DNA of 45,283 bases from Betaproteobacteria bacterium (GTDB taxonomy: Bacteria > Pseudomonadota > Gammaproteobacteria > Burkholderiales > SG8-41), in the NCBI GenBank assembly GCA_028291945.1, contig JAQGNH010000373.1:1-45283 (forward strand). The letters are read 5' to 3'. The notes beneath the pieces are model-generated. The model was not told the origin of the DNA and ran no database searches. It was given only the letters and a program-made list of their open reading frames with translations. The translations under genes and the position numbers were made by a program. Every line of letters begins with the position of its first letter. Position 1 is the first letter of the stretch. Shown one piece after another: positions 24,596 to 34,183 of this stretch.

Positions 24596-26077
24596 TCAGC
24601 CGGTTCCACCCACGGTCAGCGCATCGATCCGCATCGTCGGCTGACCCACACCGACAGGCACGCTCTGCCCCTCCTTGCCGCACGTGCCTACGCCCGTGTC
24701 GAGCGCCATGTCGTTGCCGATCATGGCAACACGCGTCAGCGCATCCGGACCGTTGCCGATCAGCGTTGCGCCTTTGACAGGATACGTGACTTTGCCGTTT
24801 TCGATCGCGTAGGCCTCCGAGGCGGAGAACACGAACTTGCCATTCGTAATGTCGACCTGACCGCCGCCGAAGTTAACGGCGTACAGACCGTTTTTCACGG
24901 ACGCGATGATTTCCTGAGGATCCTTGTCCCCGGCAAGCATGTACGTGTTCGTCATACGCGGCATCGGAATGTGCGCGTACGATTCGCGACGGCCGTTACC
25001 AGTCGGTGCCGTGCCCATCAGCCGTGCGTTAAGACTGTCCTGGAGGTAGCCGCGCAGGATGCCATCTTCGATCAGCACGTTGTGCTGCGTGGGGTTGCCT
25101 TCATCGTCGACGTTGAGCGAGCCCCGCCGTAACGGCAGGGTTCCGTCGTCCACGACCGTGACGCCGCGCGCTGCAACCCGTTCCCCCATGCGGCCGCTGA
25201 AAGCGGACGTGCCTTTGCGATTGAAATCGCCTTCGAGGCCATGCCCGACCGCCTCGTGCAAAAGGACACCCGGCCAACCGGGTCCTAGCACCACCGTCAT
25301 CGGACCGGCCGGAGCGGGACGCGCGTCGAGATTGACCATCGCCTGGTGTACGGCTTTTCGGGCGTAGTCCTGTAGCACGTCTTCGGTGAAGTACGCGTAA
25401 TCGAAGCGCCCACCTCCGCCCGAGCTGCCCTGCTCACGGCGGCCATCCTGCTCAACGATCACCTGCACCGAAAGCCGCACGAGGGGCCGCACATCCGCGG
25501 CGAGCAGGCCATCCGAACGCGCGACCAGTACGACCTCATACTCGCCCGCAAGCCACGCCATGACTTGCGTGACGCGCTTGTCGAGCGAACGCGCGTAGCG
25601 CTCCAGACGCTCGAGCAGGGCTACTTTATCTGGATCGTTCAGACTGACCAATGGATCTTGCGCCTTGTACAGGCTGCGGCCGCTACCGCGTTTGACGACC
25701 TGCACGCCGCCCGTCTGACCCGCGCGCGCAATGGCGCGGGTTGCCTGAGCAGCCGACTGCAACGCGGTGAGGCTGATGTCGTCCGAATAGGCAAACGCCG
25801 TCTTTTCGCCGCTCACGGCGCGCACGCCCACGCCCTGATCGATATTGAAGCTGCCCGACTTGACGATGCCTTCTTCTAGGCTCCACGACTCGCTGCGGCT
25901 GTATTGGAAGTACAGATCGGCATAATCGACTCGGTGAGTCATGATTTCGCCGAACACCGTTTGCAGGCGCTTATCGTCCAATGAGTACGGCGCGAGCAGG
26001 ATCTCCTGTGCGGTGGTGATAGGCATATCCAGCACGGTCGTGCCGGCCATGTTCTGCGTATGGGTTTGGAGGCTCAC
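24596..26077 (-). CDS. tldD: Metalloprotease TldD
   Basis: With TldE (PmbA) it forms the zinc protease that processes microcin precursors and the CcdA antitoxin. The active-site motif [16 protein letters not shown] (HExxxH) lies near residue 275, and the conserved C-terminal metal-ligand region [20 protein letters not shown] is intact. The N-terminal domain ([21 protein letters not shown]) is normal. The likely start is GTG 26077; ATG 26026 ([14 protein letters not shown]) is a fair alternative. The gene lies 87 bases after the nitrilase gene in the yhdP-to-tldD series. The partner tldE is not in the window. Confidence 0.95.
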   Translation of the reverse strand: MSLQTHTQNMAGTTVLDMPITTAQEILLAPYSLDDKRLQTVFGEIMTHRVDYADLYFQYSRSESWSLEEGIVKSGSFNIDQGVGVRAVSGEKTAFAYSDDISLTALQSAAQATRAIARAGQTGGVQVVKRGSGRSLYKAQDPLVSLNDPDKVALLERLERYARSLDKRVTQVMAWLAGEYEVVLVARSDGLLAADVRPLVRLSVQVIVEQDGRREQGSSGGGGRFDYAYFTEDVLQDYARKAVHQAMVNLDARPAPAGPMTVVLGPGWPGVLLHEAVGHGLEGDFNRKGTSAFSGRMGERVAARGVTVVDDGTLPLRRGSLNVDDEGNPTQHNVLIEDGILRGYLQDSLNARLMGTAPTGNGRRESYAHIPMPRMTNTYMLAGDKDPQEIIASVKNGLYAVNFGGGQVDITNGKFVFSASEAYAIENGKVTYPVKGATLIGNGPDALTRVAMIGNDMALDTGVGTCGKEGQSVPVGVGQPTMRIDALTVGGTG

Positions 26078-26164
26078 TGTCGGGGCTCACTCGTTGAGGG
26101 ACTATTCAAAGGACATGCTGCCAGCCTGTAAGTTTTTCAACCTTGCAGGATGGACACGAAAAAG

Positions 26165-27037
26165 CTAAGCCAACGCGCGATGCGTCAGCGCGGGAAGACT
26201 TTGCCGCAACCTCGCGGAATGCTCATGGTTGATGGTCCCGACGACGATGCCGGAGCCGCGCGGTAAACGGTCAAGTATAACGCCCCAAGGATCGACCAGC
26301 ATGCTGTCGCCGTGGGTTTCGCGCCCATTCGCGTGATAACCGCCCTGCGCCGGCGCAAGCACATATGCGAGGTTCTCGATGGCGCGTGCGCGTATCAGAA
26401 TCTCCCAGTGCGCTCTGCCGGTGGTCTCCGTGAATGCAGATGGGACGAGGATCAGATCAACTCCTTTCATGGCTCGGTACACCTCGGGGAAACGCAAGTC
26501 GTAACAGATCGAGAGGCCGATTCGCCCAAAGGGTGAATCAAAAACCACGATATCGTTGCCCGGTTCTATCGTGCGCGGTTCAAAGTAGCTTTCGCTGCCC
26601 ATCTCGAAACCGAAGAGGTGGATCTTGTCGTAGCGCGTAACGAGCTTACCGTTGTCGTCGTACACGAGACAGCTGTTACGCACCTTGTCGGGGACAGAAG
26701 CCACCAGCGGTATCGAGCCCCCGACGATCCAAATGCCAAGCCGGCGCGCTGTCGCGGACAGAAATTCCTGAATGGGGCCCGTCCCCTGCTCTTCGCGAAC
26801 CTTCACCTTGTCGCGCTCGTTCATGCCCAGGATCGGGAAGTATTCGGGTAGCGCGACGAGCTTTGCGCCCTGCGCGGCCGCCATTTCGATGAGGCGCGCG
26901 GCTTCTTTCAAGTTGGCGTCCACGTGCGGTCCGGAAGCCATCTGAACAGCTGCGATACGGACGCCGCCCGGCTGTGGCTCGCCCTCGCGCCCCACCACAC
27001 GGGCTTCGCGAGCATAGTCGTGCAGACGGTAACTCAT
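26165..27037 (-). CDS. Carbon-nitrogen hydrolase (Nit1-like; probable deaminated-glutathione amidase)
   Basis: A nitrilase-superfamily enzyme with the Glu-Lys-Cys triad visible: Glu in VALPEYFPILGMNERDK, Lys in RYDKIHLFGFEMG and Cys in IGLSICYDLRFPEVYRAM. The last motif is that of the Nit1/Nit2 group, whose members hydrolyse deaminated glutathione or omega-amides. Start ATG 27037 has GAGG eight bases upstream and overlaps the previous stop codon (ATGA); the longer open frame to 27127 lies in the previous gene. Length is 290 residues. Its place between yhdP and tldD is typical of betaproteobacteria. Confidence 0.92.
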   Translation of the reverse strand: MSYRLHDYAREARVVGREGEPQPGGVRIAAVQMASGPHVDANLKEAARLIEMAAAQGAKLVALPEYFPILGMNERDKVKVREEQGTGPIQEFLSATARRLGIWIVGGSIPLVASVPDKVRNSCLVYDDNGKLVTRYDKIHLFGFEMGSESYFEPRTIEPGNDIVVFDSPFGRIGLSICYDLRFPEVYRAMKGVDLILVPSAFTETTGRAHWEILIRARAIENLAYVLAPAQGGYHANGRETHGDSMLVDPWGVILDRLPRGSGIVVGTINHEHSARLRQSLPALTHRALA

Positions 27038-27360
27038 GGAATGACCTCGATTCTCAAAGGGGCGTTTGCCGTGAGATCGCCGCGCAAGTCGATGCGACGC
27101 GGGTCGATCGCCAGCGCAGCGAGCCACGAGCGGAGCTCCTCGGCCTGCAACAGAGGTTCCTGCCCAGGGCCGTGGTGGATCACCAGCTGCGATTCAGGCT
27201 TTGCGAGCGCCCCCACGACCGCCTGCTTGACGTTGTGCTGCTCGAGCACCGCCCGCCCGGTGCGGGGGCGATCCCACAGCTCGCTCGGCACGTCCAGAGT
27301 CTGCGCGACTGCACCGATCGCGCAAACCGTGCCCGATACGGCTGCCAGCGATTTCAGCAT
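27034..27360 (-). CDS. Small predicted periplasmic protein of unknown function between yhdP and nitrilase
   Basis: ATG 27360 overlaps the yhdP stop codon as TGATG (a GTG one codon earlier is also possible), and its own stop overlaps the nitrilase start as ATGA, so three genes are translationally coupled. The 108-residue product starts MLKSLAAVSGTVCAIGAVAQ, a signal-peptide-like stretch, followed by about 85 polar residues with SWLAALAIDPRRIDL and a final APLRIEVIP. I do not recognise the family. Position suggests a link with the envelope protein YhdP, but this is inferred only from synteny. Confidence 0.7.
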   Translation of the reverse strand: MLKSLAAVSGTVCAIGAVAQTLDVPSELWDRPRTGRAVLEQHNVKQAVVGALAKPESQLVIHHGPGQEPLLQAEELRSWLAALAIDPRRIDLRGDLTANAPLRIEVIP

Positions 27361-30300
27361 CACGGCCCACCTTCCGGGTTGAGCGGGGCCAGCGCGGTCG
27401 CGCGTTCCGACTTGGACACTTGCGGGTCGGACCAGCTTCCCGTCACGTTGTATTCGAACGATACCAATTGTTCTATCGGGTCCTTGAGAAGTTTTTGGGC
27501 CAGGAAAGCCGCGGCACCGACGATCGGTCCGCCGAGAAGCGCGCCGGCGATTGAGACGCTTTCGGATAGGTGCGGCGTGACGCGCACGCGCAGACGTTGT
27601 GTTTCGCCTGCGAGATCGACATCGCCGCTCATGGCGACACGCGCCGCCGGCCCCGCGATGCGGAAATTCTCGGTAGTCGCAATGCCGCGATCGATTTTAA
27701 CGGTGCCCGCTATTACGTCGAAGGCGAACCCGTCGCTGAACACATCCCGAAAGTCGAGCGTGATGCGCCGGGGAAGCGATTGCAGTGAAAGTATCCCAAG
27801 CAACTTGGCAATGCCCGGCTCGAGCTTCAGGAACTGGCCCTTGTCCGCTTCGAGCGTAAGCTGGCCGCCGAGCGAGGGGAAGTCAAAATCGGGCGGACTG
27901 CCGAGCCACGACAGATGGCCTTCTATCTTGGCGGTTCCCCCGCGTACTCCAGCGGGATAATTCCAACGAGTCAAGGTCCGCCCGATGTCCGTGACATCCA
28001 GGCGAACAGTGAGCTGAGTACGCGGTTGGGTAAGCCAGCTTTGCCACACCCCTTCGGCGGTCAGGACGCTGTCAGGCGCGGACAGCCGCAATTTTTCGAT
28101 GCGCCAGTCGCGGTCCTGATGCACGGCGTTCAGCTCGAGCCTGCCGAGTTGTTTATTGCCATATTGAAACTGATCGACGATGACATCGAGGGCTGGAAGC
28201 TCGAGTGGCTTCGTGGTCGGTTGGCTTACGGCGACCGGTTTACCATCGCTTGACGGCAGGCTCAGTTTCTTGAGCCGTGCACTGAGCCGTCCCTGACCTT
28301 CGCCGTGCCACGTCGCGCTCCCTTCGATTTCGCGCCCTGCAAGCATGAACTGAGTGCCATCGGCTTGCGGCGACGCGTTTACGGACAGGTCATTGAAGCG
28401 GCGGCCGAAGAAATCCACTTCCGCGATCTTCACATCGGCGCCCGCAATCGAGTAGCTCTCGGTCGCGCCCCCCCCGCTGTCAGCGCGCCCGAACGTGAGC
28501 CAGTCGTCGAAGTCGAACGTCCTCAACGCTCCGCGTATCCATACGCCCGGCCGGTCCGGCTCACCCGCGTCGCCACCGCCGAGACGTACCACACCCCGCT
28601 CGACGATCGTCTGCTTACCGTCGTTTCGGCGCACGAGCTCGGCTTTCACGACATCACCGTATGCAAACGAGATCCGGTCCTGCTGTGCGCTCGTAAAGCG
28701 CCGCTCCAGGCGCAGCGGCACGCTTTCATTTGCGGCCTTCACGAATGGCGCCGGAAGGCTCGAGCTGATGCCCTGCAGGTTGGATTCGATGACGAGATTC
28801 GGCACTTTCTTGCGCAGTGTCAGGACCCCGCGCCAGTCGGTGGCGCCGCGCAACTCCTGCATCCAGCCGGGCCCGCCGGCCTTGCGAACGTTGTCCATGT
28901 TCACGCGGCCCTGCAGTGTCGCGCGCATCGTCGAATCGCGCTGTGTCGCACCGGCGATCGTGACCGGGCCGCCCAGAAAAAGTCCGCTTATGCCCGGCAC
29001 GCGCACGGTATTTTCGGTGAATTCGATGCGCCCCGTAGCCTGATCGAGCGGCGGCATGTCGCGCTCGAAGACGATGTTGTTGCTCGTGAAGGCGTAGGTC
29101 CCCGCCACTTTGCTCGTCGGCAATTCACCGAGCGGCAGCACCAGTTTCAACGCAAGCCGGCCGGTGCCCTGTGCTTGGATGCCTTCCGTAAAACGGTCGA
29201 TCATTTCGGTCACGGGACTTTTCGCGATGAACGCAAGAAAGTCCGACGTCGCACCTTCGCCTTCGCCGCTGATCGAGAGCACTTCCGGATGCGCGGTCAT
29301 GTCGGGAATATCGCCCTGCACTTGCGCGACTGACACGCCGCTGATCGTGCCGTGGCGCGCCAGGAAATCCAGGCGTGTACCGCGGAATTGCAAGTCGCCT
29401 TCGATATTCTCGAAACGCGGCCAGCCGTCGGCATAATCCAGGGTGCCATCGCTGATTTTTGCGCTGAGATGGAACAGGCCGCGTTTTTCGTCCCTGTACG
29501 GGAACTCATCGAGCCTTCCCTTGAGCCTGAAGCGCACGTCGTTCGAGTGTCCGGCGACCACGGCGCGCTCCAGCCATGGGCGCACCTTGCGCAATTCGGT
29601 GATCGGGATATAGCGCGGAATCGCGCGGGCGTCGGCTCTCGAGAGCGTGCCGGTCAGGTCGATATCGCCAGGCCCTTGCGCAGTTGTACGATAGCTTCCG
29701 AAAAGTGTTCCTGCAGCATCCGCATTGGCAAACGTGACGTTGCTGAGCTTGGCCTCGACCCGACCCCCGGTACGCGACCAGCCGAGCTGGGCGGTAAGCG
29801 TGTCGAAGGTGAGCGGCGCAGCGAAGGCTTGCGGCATCTCGAGGCTCGCACCGGTGCCGCTCACATGGAGCGTGCCACCCTTTTCCGTTCCGTCGATGTT
29901 GCCACTGAGGCCCGCGACGCCCGGGAGCTTGCCGTGGTAATTGAGCGCGAAGCCCTCAAACCGTCCCCGCACGCTGTAGCGCCTGAGGTCCGGCCACGCG
30001 CCCACCCAGCGCGCGACCAGATCGTGCACGCGGCCCTGTGGAGAAAAAGCTGTGAGCTCGGTTCGCAGCTCATCCTCGATCGGCAGCCGATCGGCGAGCA
30101 TCACCAGTGGCGGCAGATTGAATGCGTTCGCATGCAACTCGCCTTGCTGCAATCCTTGATCGTCCCTCGTGACTCGCAACAGAAAATCCGCCGGCGGCAA
30201 CGTGACACCGGAACCAGAAAGTGCCAGCTTCGTCGTCGAAAACTCAAAGCCGATCGGCAGATTTTTCCATTCAAGGCGCCCATGCAATACGTCGAGCTCG

Positions 30301-31202
30301 AGCGGCGGCAATCCGTTGCGCAGACGGGTCCGCACACTAGAGAGCTTCACATCGGCGATGATGTCGACAAGCTGTTCGCCGTTGAAGGTGAGCCAGCTGC
30401 GCAGGGACCCTGCGCCGCGCGTGAGCTCGAAAGGGATGTCGACCCACGTGTTCCACGCTGCGAGATCGGGACTGTCGAGCTCTACGAATAGCTTGCCTGC
30501 CCAGCTTGACATGAGATCGGCTCGATCGCCCCGCAGGTCTGCGCGAACGTCGACCGGGCCCGCAAGCGCCTTCGGCGGCACCGCACGCAGGCCAAAGCGA
30601 TGACGCCGGACGCTGTTGAGCATTTGCAGGTAGACGCCCGCAAGCTCGAGGGGGGGCGCCAGGCGCAGCTCGTCGGTCCAGGTCACCACCGCGTTGTGCA
30701 CTTCGATATCCGGTTGCTCGAGCAGCCACTCGCTGAAGCCACCGCGCTGCTGATCTTCGGTCTGAAGCTCGATGCCAGCGATGGAAACTACGCCTTTCGC
30801 GTTGCGCCGCACGTCGAGAGTGGGCTGATAGATGTCGAGAGAATGAAAATGCAGGTTGAGCGCCGCAAGCGAGCGCCACGCGACGGTGCTTTCTACGCGT
30901 TCGAGCCCAAGCGCGGGACGGCCCGCGTTATCGAATACGCGGATGTCCTCGAGAACGAGATGCGGCCGTATGCCTTCCCAATCGGCGGAGATCTTGCCGA
31001 TCGTGATGCGCACCTTCGCGGCGCGGCTGACTGCAGCGGCGATGTCTTCGCGATAGCTCTCGATGTTTGGAAGAACCCAGTAGCGCAGCGAGAGCACCAC
31101 CAAGGCACAGGCGAGCGCGACTGCGACAGCAGTCCATGCCAGCGCGCGCGAGGTCCAGATCGAGCTTATTCTTACCCCGCGCCACGCGGCGGCCAAGGAC
31201 AC
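27360..31202 (-). CDS. yhdP: YhdP-family AsmA-like envelope protein
   Basis: A very large (1280 aa) inner-membrane-anchored periplasmic protein of the AsmA-like group; in E. coli YhdP, TamB and YdbH bridge the envelope and carry phospholipids to the outer membrane. GTG 31202 starts a basic N terminus (RGVRISSIWTSRALAW) followed by one membrane segment, AVAVALACALVVLSLRYWVL. The rest is beta-rich, with the N-terminal IGKISADWEGIRPHLVLEDI and the C-terminal YDUF-type region DGFAFDVIAGTVKIDRGIA and AALLGGPIVGAAAFLAQKLL. E. coli YhdP is 1266 residues. The open frame extends 117 codons further into the divergent glnE gene but is not credible there. Confidence 0.93.
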   Translation of the reverse strand: MSLAAAWRGVRISSIWTSRALAWTAVAVALACALVVLSLRYWVLPNIESYREDIAAAVSRAAKVRITIGKISADWEGIRPHLVLEDIRVFDNAGRPALGLERVESTVAWRSLAALNLHFHSLDIYQPTLDVRRNAKGVVSIAGIELQTEDQQRGGFSEWLLEQPDIEVHNAVVTWTDELRLAPPLELAGVYLQMLNSVRRHRFGLRAVPPKALAGPVDVRADLRGDRADLMSSWAGKLFVELDSPDLAAWNTWVDIPFELTRGAGSLRSWLTFNGEQLVDIIADVKLSSVRTRLRNGLPPLELDVLHGRLEWKNLPIGFEFSTTKLALSGSGVTLPPADFLLRVTRDDQGLQQGELHANAFNLPPLVMLADRLPIEDELRTELTAFSPQGRVHDLVARWVGAWPDLRRYSVRGRFEGFALNYHGKLPGVAGLSGNIDGTEKGGTLHVSGTGASLEMPQAFAAPLTFDTLTAQLGWSRTGGRVEAKLSNVTFANADAAGTLFGSYRTTAQGPGDIDLTGTLSRADARAIPRYIPITELRKVRPWLERAVVAGHSNDVRFRLKGRLDEFPYRDEKRGLFHLSAKISDGTLDYADGWPRFENIEGDLQFRGTRLDFLARHGTISGVSVAQVQGDIPDMTAHPEVLSISGEGEGATSDFLAFIAKSPVTEMIDRFTEGIQAQGTGRLALKLVLPLGELPTSKVAGTYAFTSNNIVFERDMPPLDQATGRIEFTENTVRVPGISGLFLGGPVTIAGATQRDSTMRATLQGRVNMDNVRKAGGPGWMQELRGATDWRGVLTLRKKVPNLVIESNLQGISSSLPAPFVKAANESVPLRLERRFTSAQQDRISFAYGDVVKAELVRRNDGKQTIVERGVVRLGGGDAGEPDRPGVWIRGALRTFDFDDWLTFGRADSGGGATESYSIAGADVKIAEVDFFGRRFNDLSVNASPQADGTQFMLAGREIEGSATWHGEGQGRLSARLKKLSLPSSDGKPVAVSQPTTKPLELPALDVIVDQFQYGNKQLGRLELNAVHQDRDWRIEKLRLSAPDSVLTAEGVWQSWLTQPRTQLTVRLDVTDIGRTLTRWNYPAGVRGGTAKIEGHLSWLGSPPDFDFPSLGGQLTLEADKGQFLKLEPGIAKLLGILSLQSLPRRITLDFRDVFSDGFAFDVIAGTVKIDRGIATTENFRIAGPAARVAMSGDVDLAGETQRLRVRVTPHLSESVSIAGALLGGPIVGAAAFLAQKLLKDPIEQLVSFEYNVTGSWSDPQVSKSERATALAPLNPEGGP

Positions 31203-31280
31203 TTTTTTGCCTGATGTACCGAAAAATGAGATAGTCAAACAACGATTTAGTAATTGTAATCCCACTCTCGCGGGCACTCC

Positions 31281-34067
31281 ATGCAAGCTGACACCGCGCC
31301 GCCGGACACCACCGGCGGCCGCCTGCACGATATGGTCGAACGCGCGAGCCATTTCAGCCGCTACGCACGGGGCTTGATCGCTGCGGAGTCGGACCTCGCG
31401 CTCCGCGCCGAGTTCACCACACCCTGGAATGCAACGCGCATGCGCAAGCGTCTTGGCGAGCTCATGGCCAACGGCAGCAGCGTTGCGCGCGGGCTGCGTG
31501 AGCTGCGCAAGGAGGTGATGCTCGTCGTAATAGCGCGAGATATAGCAGGACATGCTGATCTGGCTGAAGTCGTTTCCGCCTCGACCGCCCTCGCGGAGAC
31601 GGCACTCGAAGCGGCGAGCTTACAGATCCACGCCGAGCTCGTTCAGCAATATGGCGAGCCGCATGGCGAACAGAGCGCCACACCACAAAAGCTACACGTG
31701 GTCGGAATGGGCAAGCTGGGCGGTGCGGAGTTGAACGTGTCATCCGACATCGATCTCATCCTGCTCTATCCCGAAGAAGGCGAAACGACGGGCGCGCGCC
31801 CACTCAGTAACCACGAATTCTTTACGCGTGTCGCGCGCCGCCTCGTCGGTACGCTCTCGGAAATGACCGAACACGGTTACGTCTTCCGGGTGGACCTGCG
31901 GCTGCGGCCCTATGGCGAGAGCGGGCCGCCGGTCGCGAGCTTCGACATGCTGGAGAACTATCTCATCACGCAGGGCCGCGAATGGGAGCGCTACGCATGG
32001 ATCAAGGGCCGTGTCATCACGGGCGATCGCGGTCGCGAGCTGATGGAGCTCGTGCGGCCTTTTGTGTTTCGGCGCCATCTCGATTACAGCGCCTTCGCTT
32101 CGATGCGCGATCTGCACCATCAGGTGCGACTGGAAGTACAGCGCCGCGACATCGCCGACAACATCAAGCTCGGCCCTGGCGGCATTCGCGAAATCGAATT
32201 CATCGTGCAGCTCTTCCAGCTCATACGCGGCGGCCGCGATACGGCTTTGCGCCGGCAGCCTACGCTCGCAGTGCTGCCGCTGCTTGCGGAGCGCCGGCTG
32301 CTGAAGCATGACGCAGTCAAGGAGCTCACCGCCGCGTACGTGTTCCTGCGCAATCTCGAGCATCGGCTGCAGTATCTCGATGATCAGCAGACGCACGCGC
32401 TGCCGCGCTCTCCTGAAGATCGTGAGCTGATCGCGGCCGGCATGGGCTATGCAACCTACAGCGGGTTGCGTGATCAACTCGAGCTTCACCGTGCGGCCGT
32501 GACACGGCATTTCGACGAAATTTTCGCAGGCACCCCCGAGGCGACGGACGAGCTCGCCAGCGTCTGGCCCGGCGCCATGGGCGAAGCCGACGACGAACGC
32601 AGCTGTGAGCTGCTGGCACGGCTCGGCTACGCGCAGCCTGCAGAAGTACTGAGGCGCGTGAGCGCACTGAAACAGAGCTCGCGCTACCGGCAGATGCCTG
32701 CGGTAAGCCAGGGGCGGCTCGAGCGACTCGTTCCGCGCGCTCTCGAAGCAGCGGCCACTCACCCCAACCGCGATGTGACCTTCCTGCGCATGCTGCAGCT
32801 GCTGGAAAGTGTCAGCCGGCGCGAATCGTATCTGGCACTGCTCGAGCAATATCCGCAAGCGCTGGCGCGGGTGGCGGAGCTCATGAGCGCGAGTCCATGG
32901 GCCGCTGATTACCTGACGCAGCATCCCATACTCCTGGATGAGCTCCTCGATACGCGCTCGCTTTATGAAGTGCCGGACTGGTCAGCGTTGTCTGGAGCGT
33001 TGCGCGCCGAGCTTGCCGAAGGTGACGGCGATACTGAAAAGGAAATGGATCTGCTCAGGCACTTCAAGCACGTGCAGACGATGCGTCTGCTCGCGCAGGA
33101 TCTCGCCGGCACGCTCCCCCTGGAACGGCTATCCGATCACCTGAGCGATCTTGCCGGCGTAACTCTGAAGATCGTGGTCGAGCTCGCATGGCGCGATGTG
33201 CGGCAGCGTCACCGGGAGGTTCCTGCTTTTGCCGTGATCGGTTACGGCAAGCTGGGCGGTAAGGAGCTGGGGTATGCCTCGGACCTCGATCTCGTGTTTC
33301 TCTACGATGATGCCGCACCGGAGGCGGCGGAGAATTACGCTCGCCTCGCCCGCCGCATCAATCACCTGCTGACGAGCATGACCTCGGCCGGAGTACTGTA
33401 CGAGACTGATCTGCGTTTGCGCCCGGATGGAGCGAGCGGGCTCCTCGTCAGTCCTCTCGAAAGCTTTCGCGAATACCAGATGCGCCACGCATGGCCGTGG
33501 GAGCACCAGGCGCTCACGCGCGCCCGCTTCGTTGCCGGCGACATCGCAATCGGCGGCACATTCGAGACGATCCGCGTCGCCGTCCTGCGGCAACCCCGCG
33601 ACCTGGCCACGCTCAAGAGCGCGGTTCAGGACATGCGCAGGAAAATGCTCGATGCCCATCCGAACCGCAGCGGACGTTTTGACCTCAAGCACGATCGGGG
33701 CGGCATCATCGATGTCGAATTCATCGTGCAGTATCTGGTGCTCGGCTTTTCACACCAGTACGCAGAGCTGACGGGGAATGTGGGCAACCTCGCGCTGCTG
33801 AAGATCGCCGCGCGTCTGGGCCTGGTACCCGAGGACGCCGCACTTGCAGCACACGATGCGTACCGCCGTTTCAGACAACTGCAGCACAGCCTTCGGCTGC
33901 AAGGCGAAAGCTACGCGCGCATCGAACCCGAAGCGGTGCGCAAGGAAGTCGCAGCTGTCCGTGGGCTCTGGAATGCAGTGTTCAATGACGCTCCTCTGCA
34001 AACAACATCCCATTCGGAAGCGCCATTGCAATCGCAATTGCAAACAAAAACCGAAGGAAAGAGGTAA
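31281..34067 (+). CDS. glnE: Bifunctional glutamine synthetase adenylyltransferase/adenylyl-removing enzyme
   Basis: Controls glutamine synthetase by adding or removing AMP in response to PII and glutamine. Both nucleotidyltransferase domains are intact: N-terminal deadenylylase VVGMGKLGGAELNVSSDIDL (near residue 140) and C-terminal adenylylase VIGYGKLGGKELGYASDLDL (near residue 655), with the regulatory linker ADYLTQHPILLDELLD between. At 928 residues it matches the family (946 in E. coli). Divergent from yhdP with 78 bases between. The last codons, encoding TEGKR and TAA, lie inside a family A repeat, so the repeat supplies the stop codon. Confidence 0.96.
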   Translation: MQADTAPPDTTGGRLHDMVERASHFSRYARGLIAAESDLALRAEFTTPWNATRMRKRLGELMANGSSVARGLRELRKEVMLVVIARDIAGHADLAEVVSASTALAETALEAASLQIHAELVQQYGEPHGEQSATPQKLHVVGMGKLGGAELNVSSDIDLILLYPEEGETTGARPLSNHEFFTRVARRLVGTLSEMTEHGYVFRVDLRLRPYGESGPPVASFDMLENYLITQGREWERYAWIKGRVITGDRGRELMELVRPFVFRRHLDYSAFASMRDLHHQVRLEVQRRDIADNIKLGPGGIREIEFIVQLFQLIRGGRDTALRRQPTLAVLPLLAERRLLKHDAVKELTAAYVFLRNLEHRLQYLDDQQTHALPRSPEDRELIAAGMGYATYSGLRDQLELHRAAVTRHFDEIFAGTPEATDELASVWPGAMGEADDERSCELLARLGYAQPAEVLRRVSALKQSSRYRQMPAVSQGRLERLVPRALEAAATHPNRDVTFLRMLQLLESVSRRESYLALLEQYPQALARVAELMSASPWAADYLTQHPILLDELLDTRSLYEVPDWSALSGALRAELAEGDGDTEKEMDLLRHFKHVQTMRLLAQDLAGTLPLERLSDHLSDLAGVTLKIVVELAWRDVRQRHREVPAFAVIGYGKLGGKELGYASDLDLVFLYDDAAPEAAENYARLARRINHLLTSMTSAGVLYETDLRLRPDGASGLLVSPLESFREYQMRHAWPWEHQALTRARFVAGDIAIGGTFETIRVAVLRQPRDLATLKSAVQDMRRKMLDAHPNRSGRFDLKHDRGGIIDVEFIVQYLVLGFSHQYAELTGNVGNLALLKIAARLGLVPEDAALAAHDAYRRFRQLQHSLRLQGESYARIEPEAVRKEVAAVRGLWNAVFNDAPLQTTSHSEAPLQSQLQTKTEGKR

Positions 34068-34121
34068 CGGGGAGAAACTTAGGTTCTCCCTGTTCGTTGG
34101 CCGCCTCCTCCCGGAGGGAGA
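34050..34121 (+). repeat. Family A palindromic repeat, copy 3, overlapping glnE stop codon
   Basis: ACCGAAGGAAAGAGGTAACGG is followed by the imperfect hairpin GGAGAAACTTAGGTTCTCC, CTGTTCGTT and the hairpin CCTCCTCCCGGAGGGAG. The TAA of glnE (34065-34067) lies within GAGGTAACGG. The unit ends about 60 bases before the ilvE start and may act as a terminator or attenuator between the genes. Confidence 0.8.
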
Positions 34122-34183
34122 CCGTGCAGCTCCCGCTCGGGACCCGTACGTTAGAATGTACGCTTTGTTGGCGGAGCTTTGAT

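Noticed and set aside
29352-30491. Plus-strand open frame of 379 codons
   Set aside because: Antisense to yhdP; composition typical of a shadow frame.
31740-32924. Minus-strand open frame of 394 codons
   Set aside because: Antisense to the first half of glnE, which has intact motifs on the plus strand.
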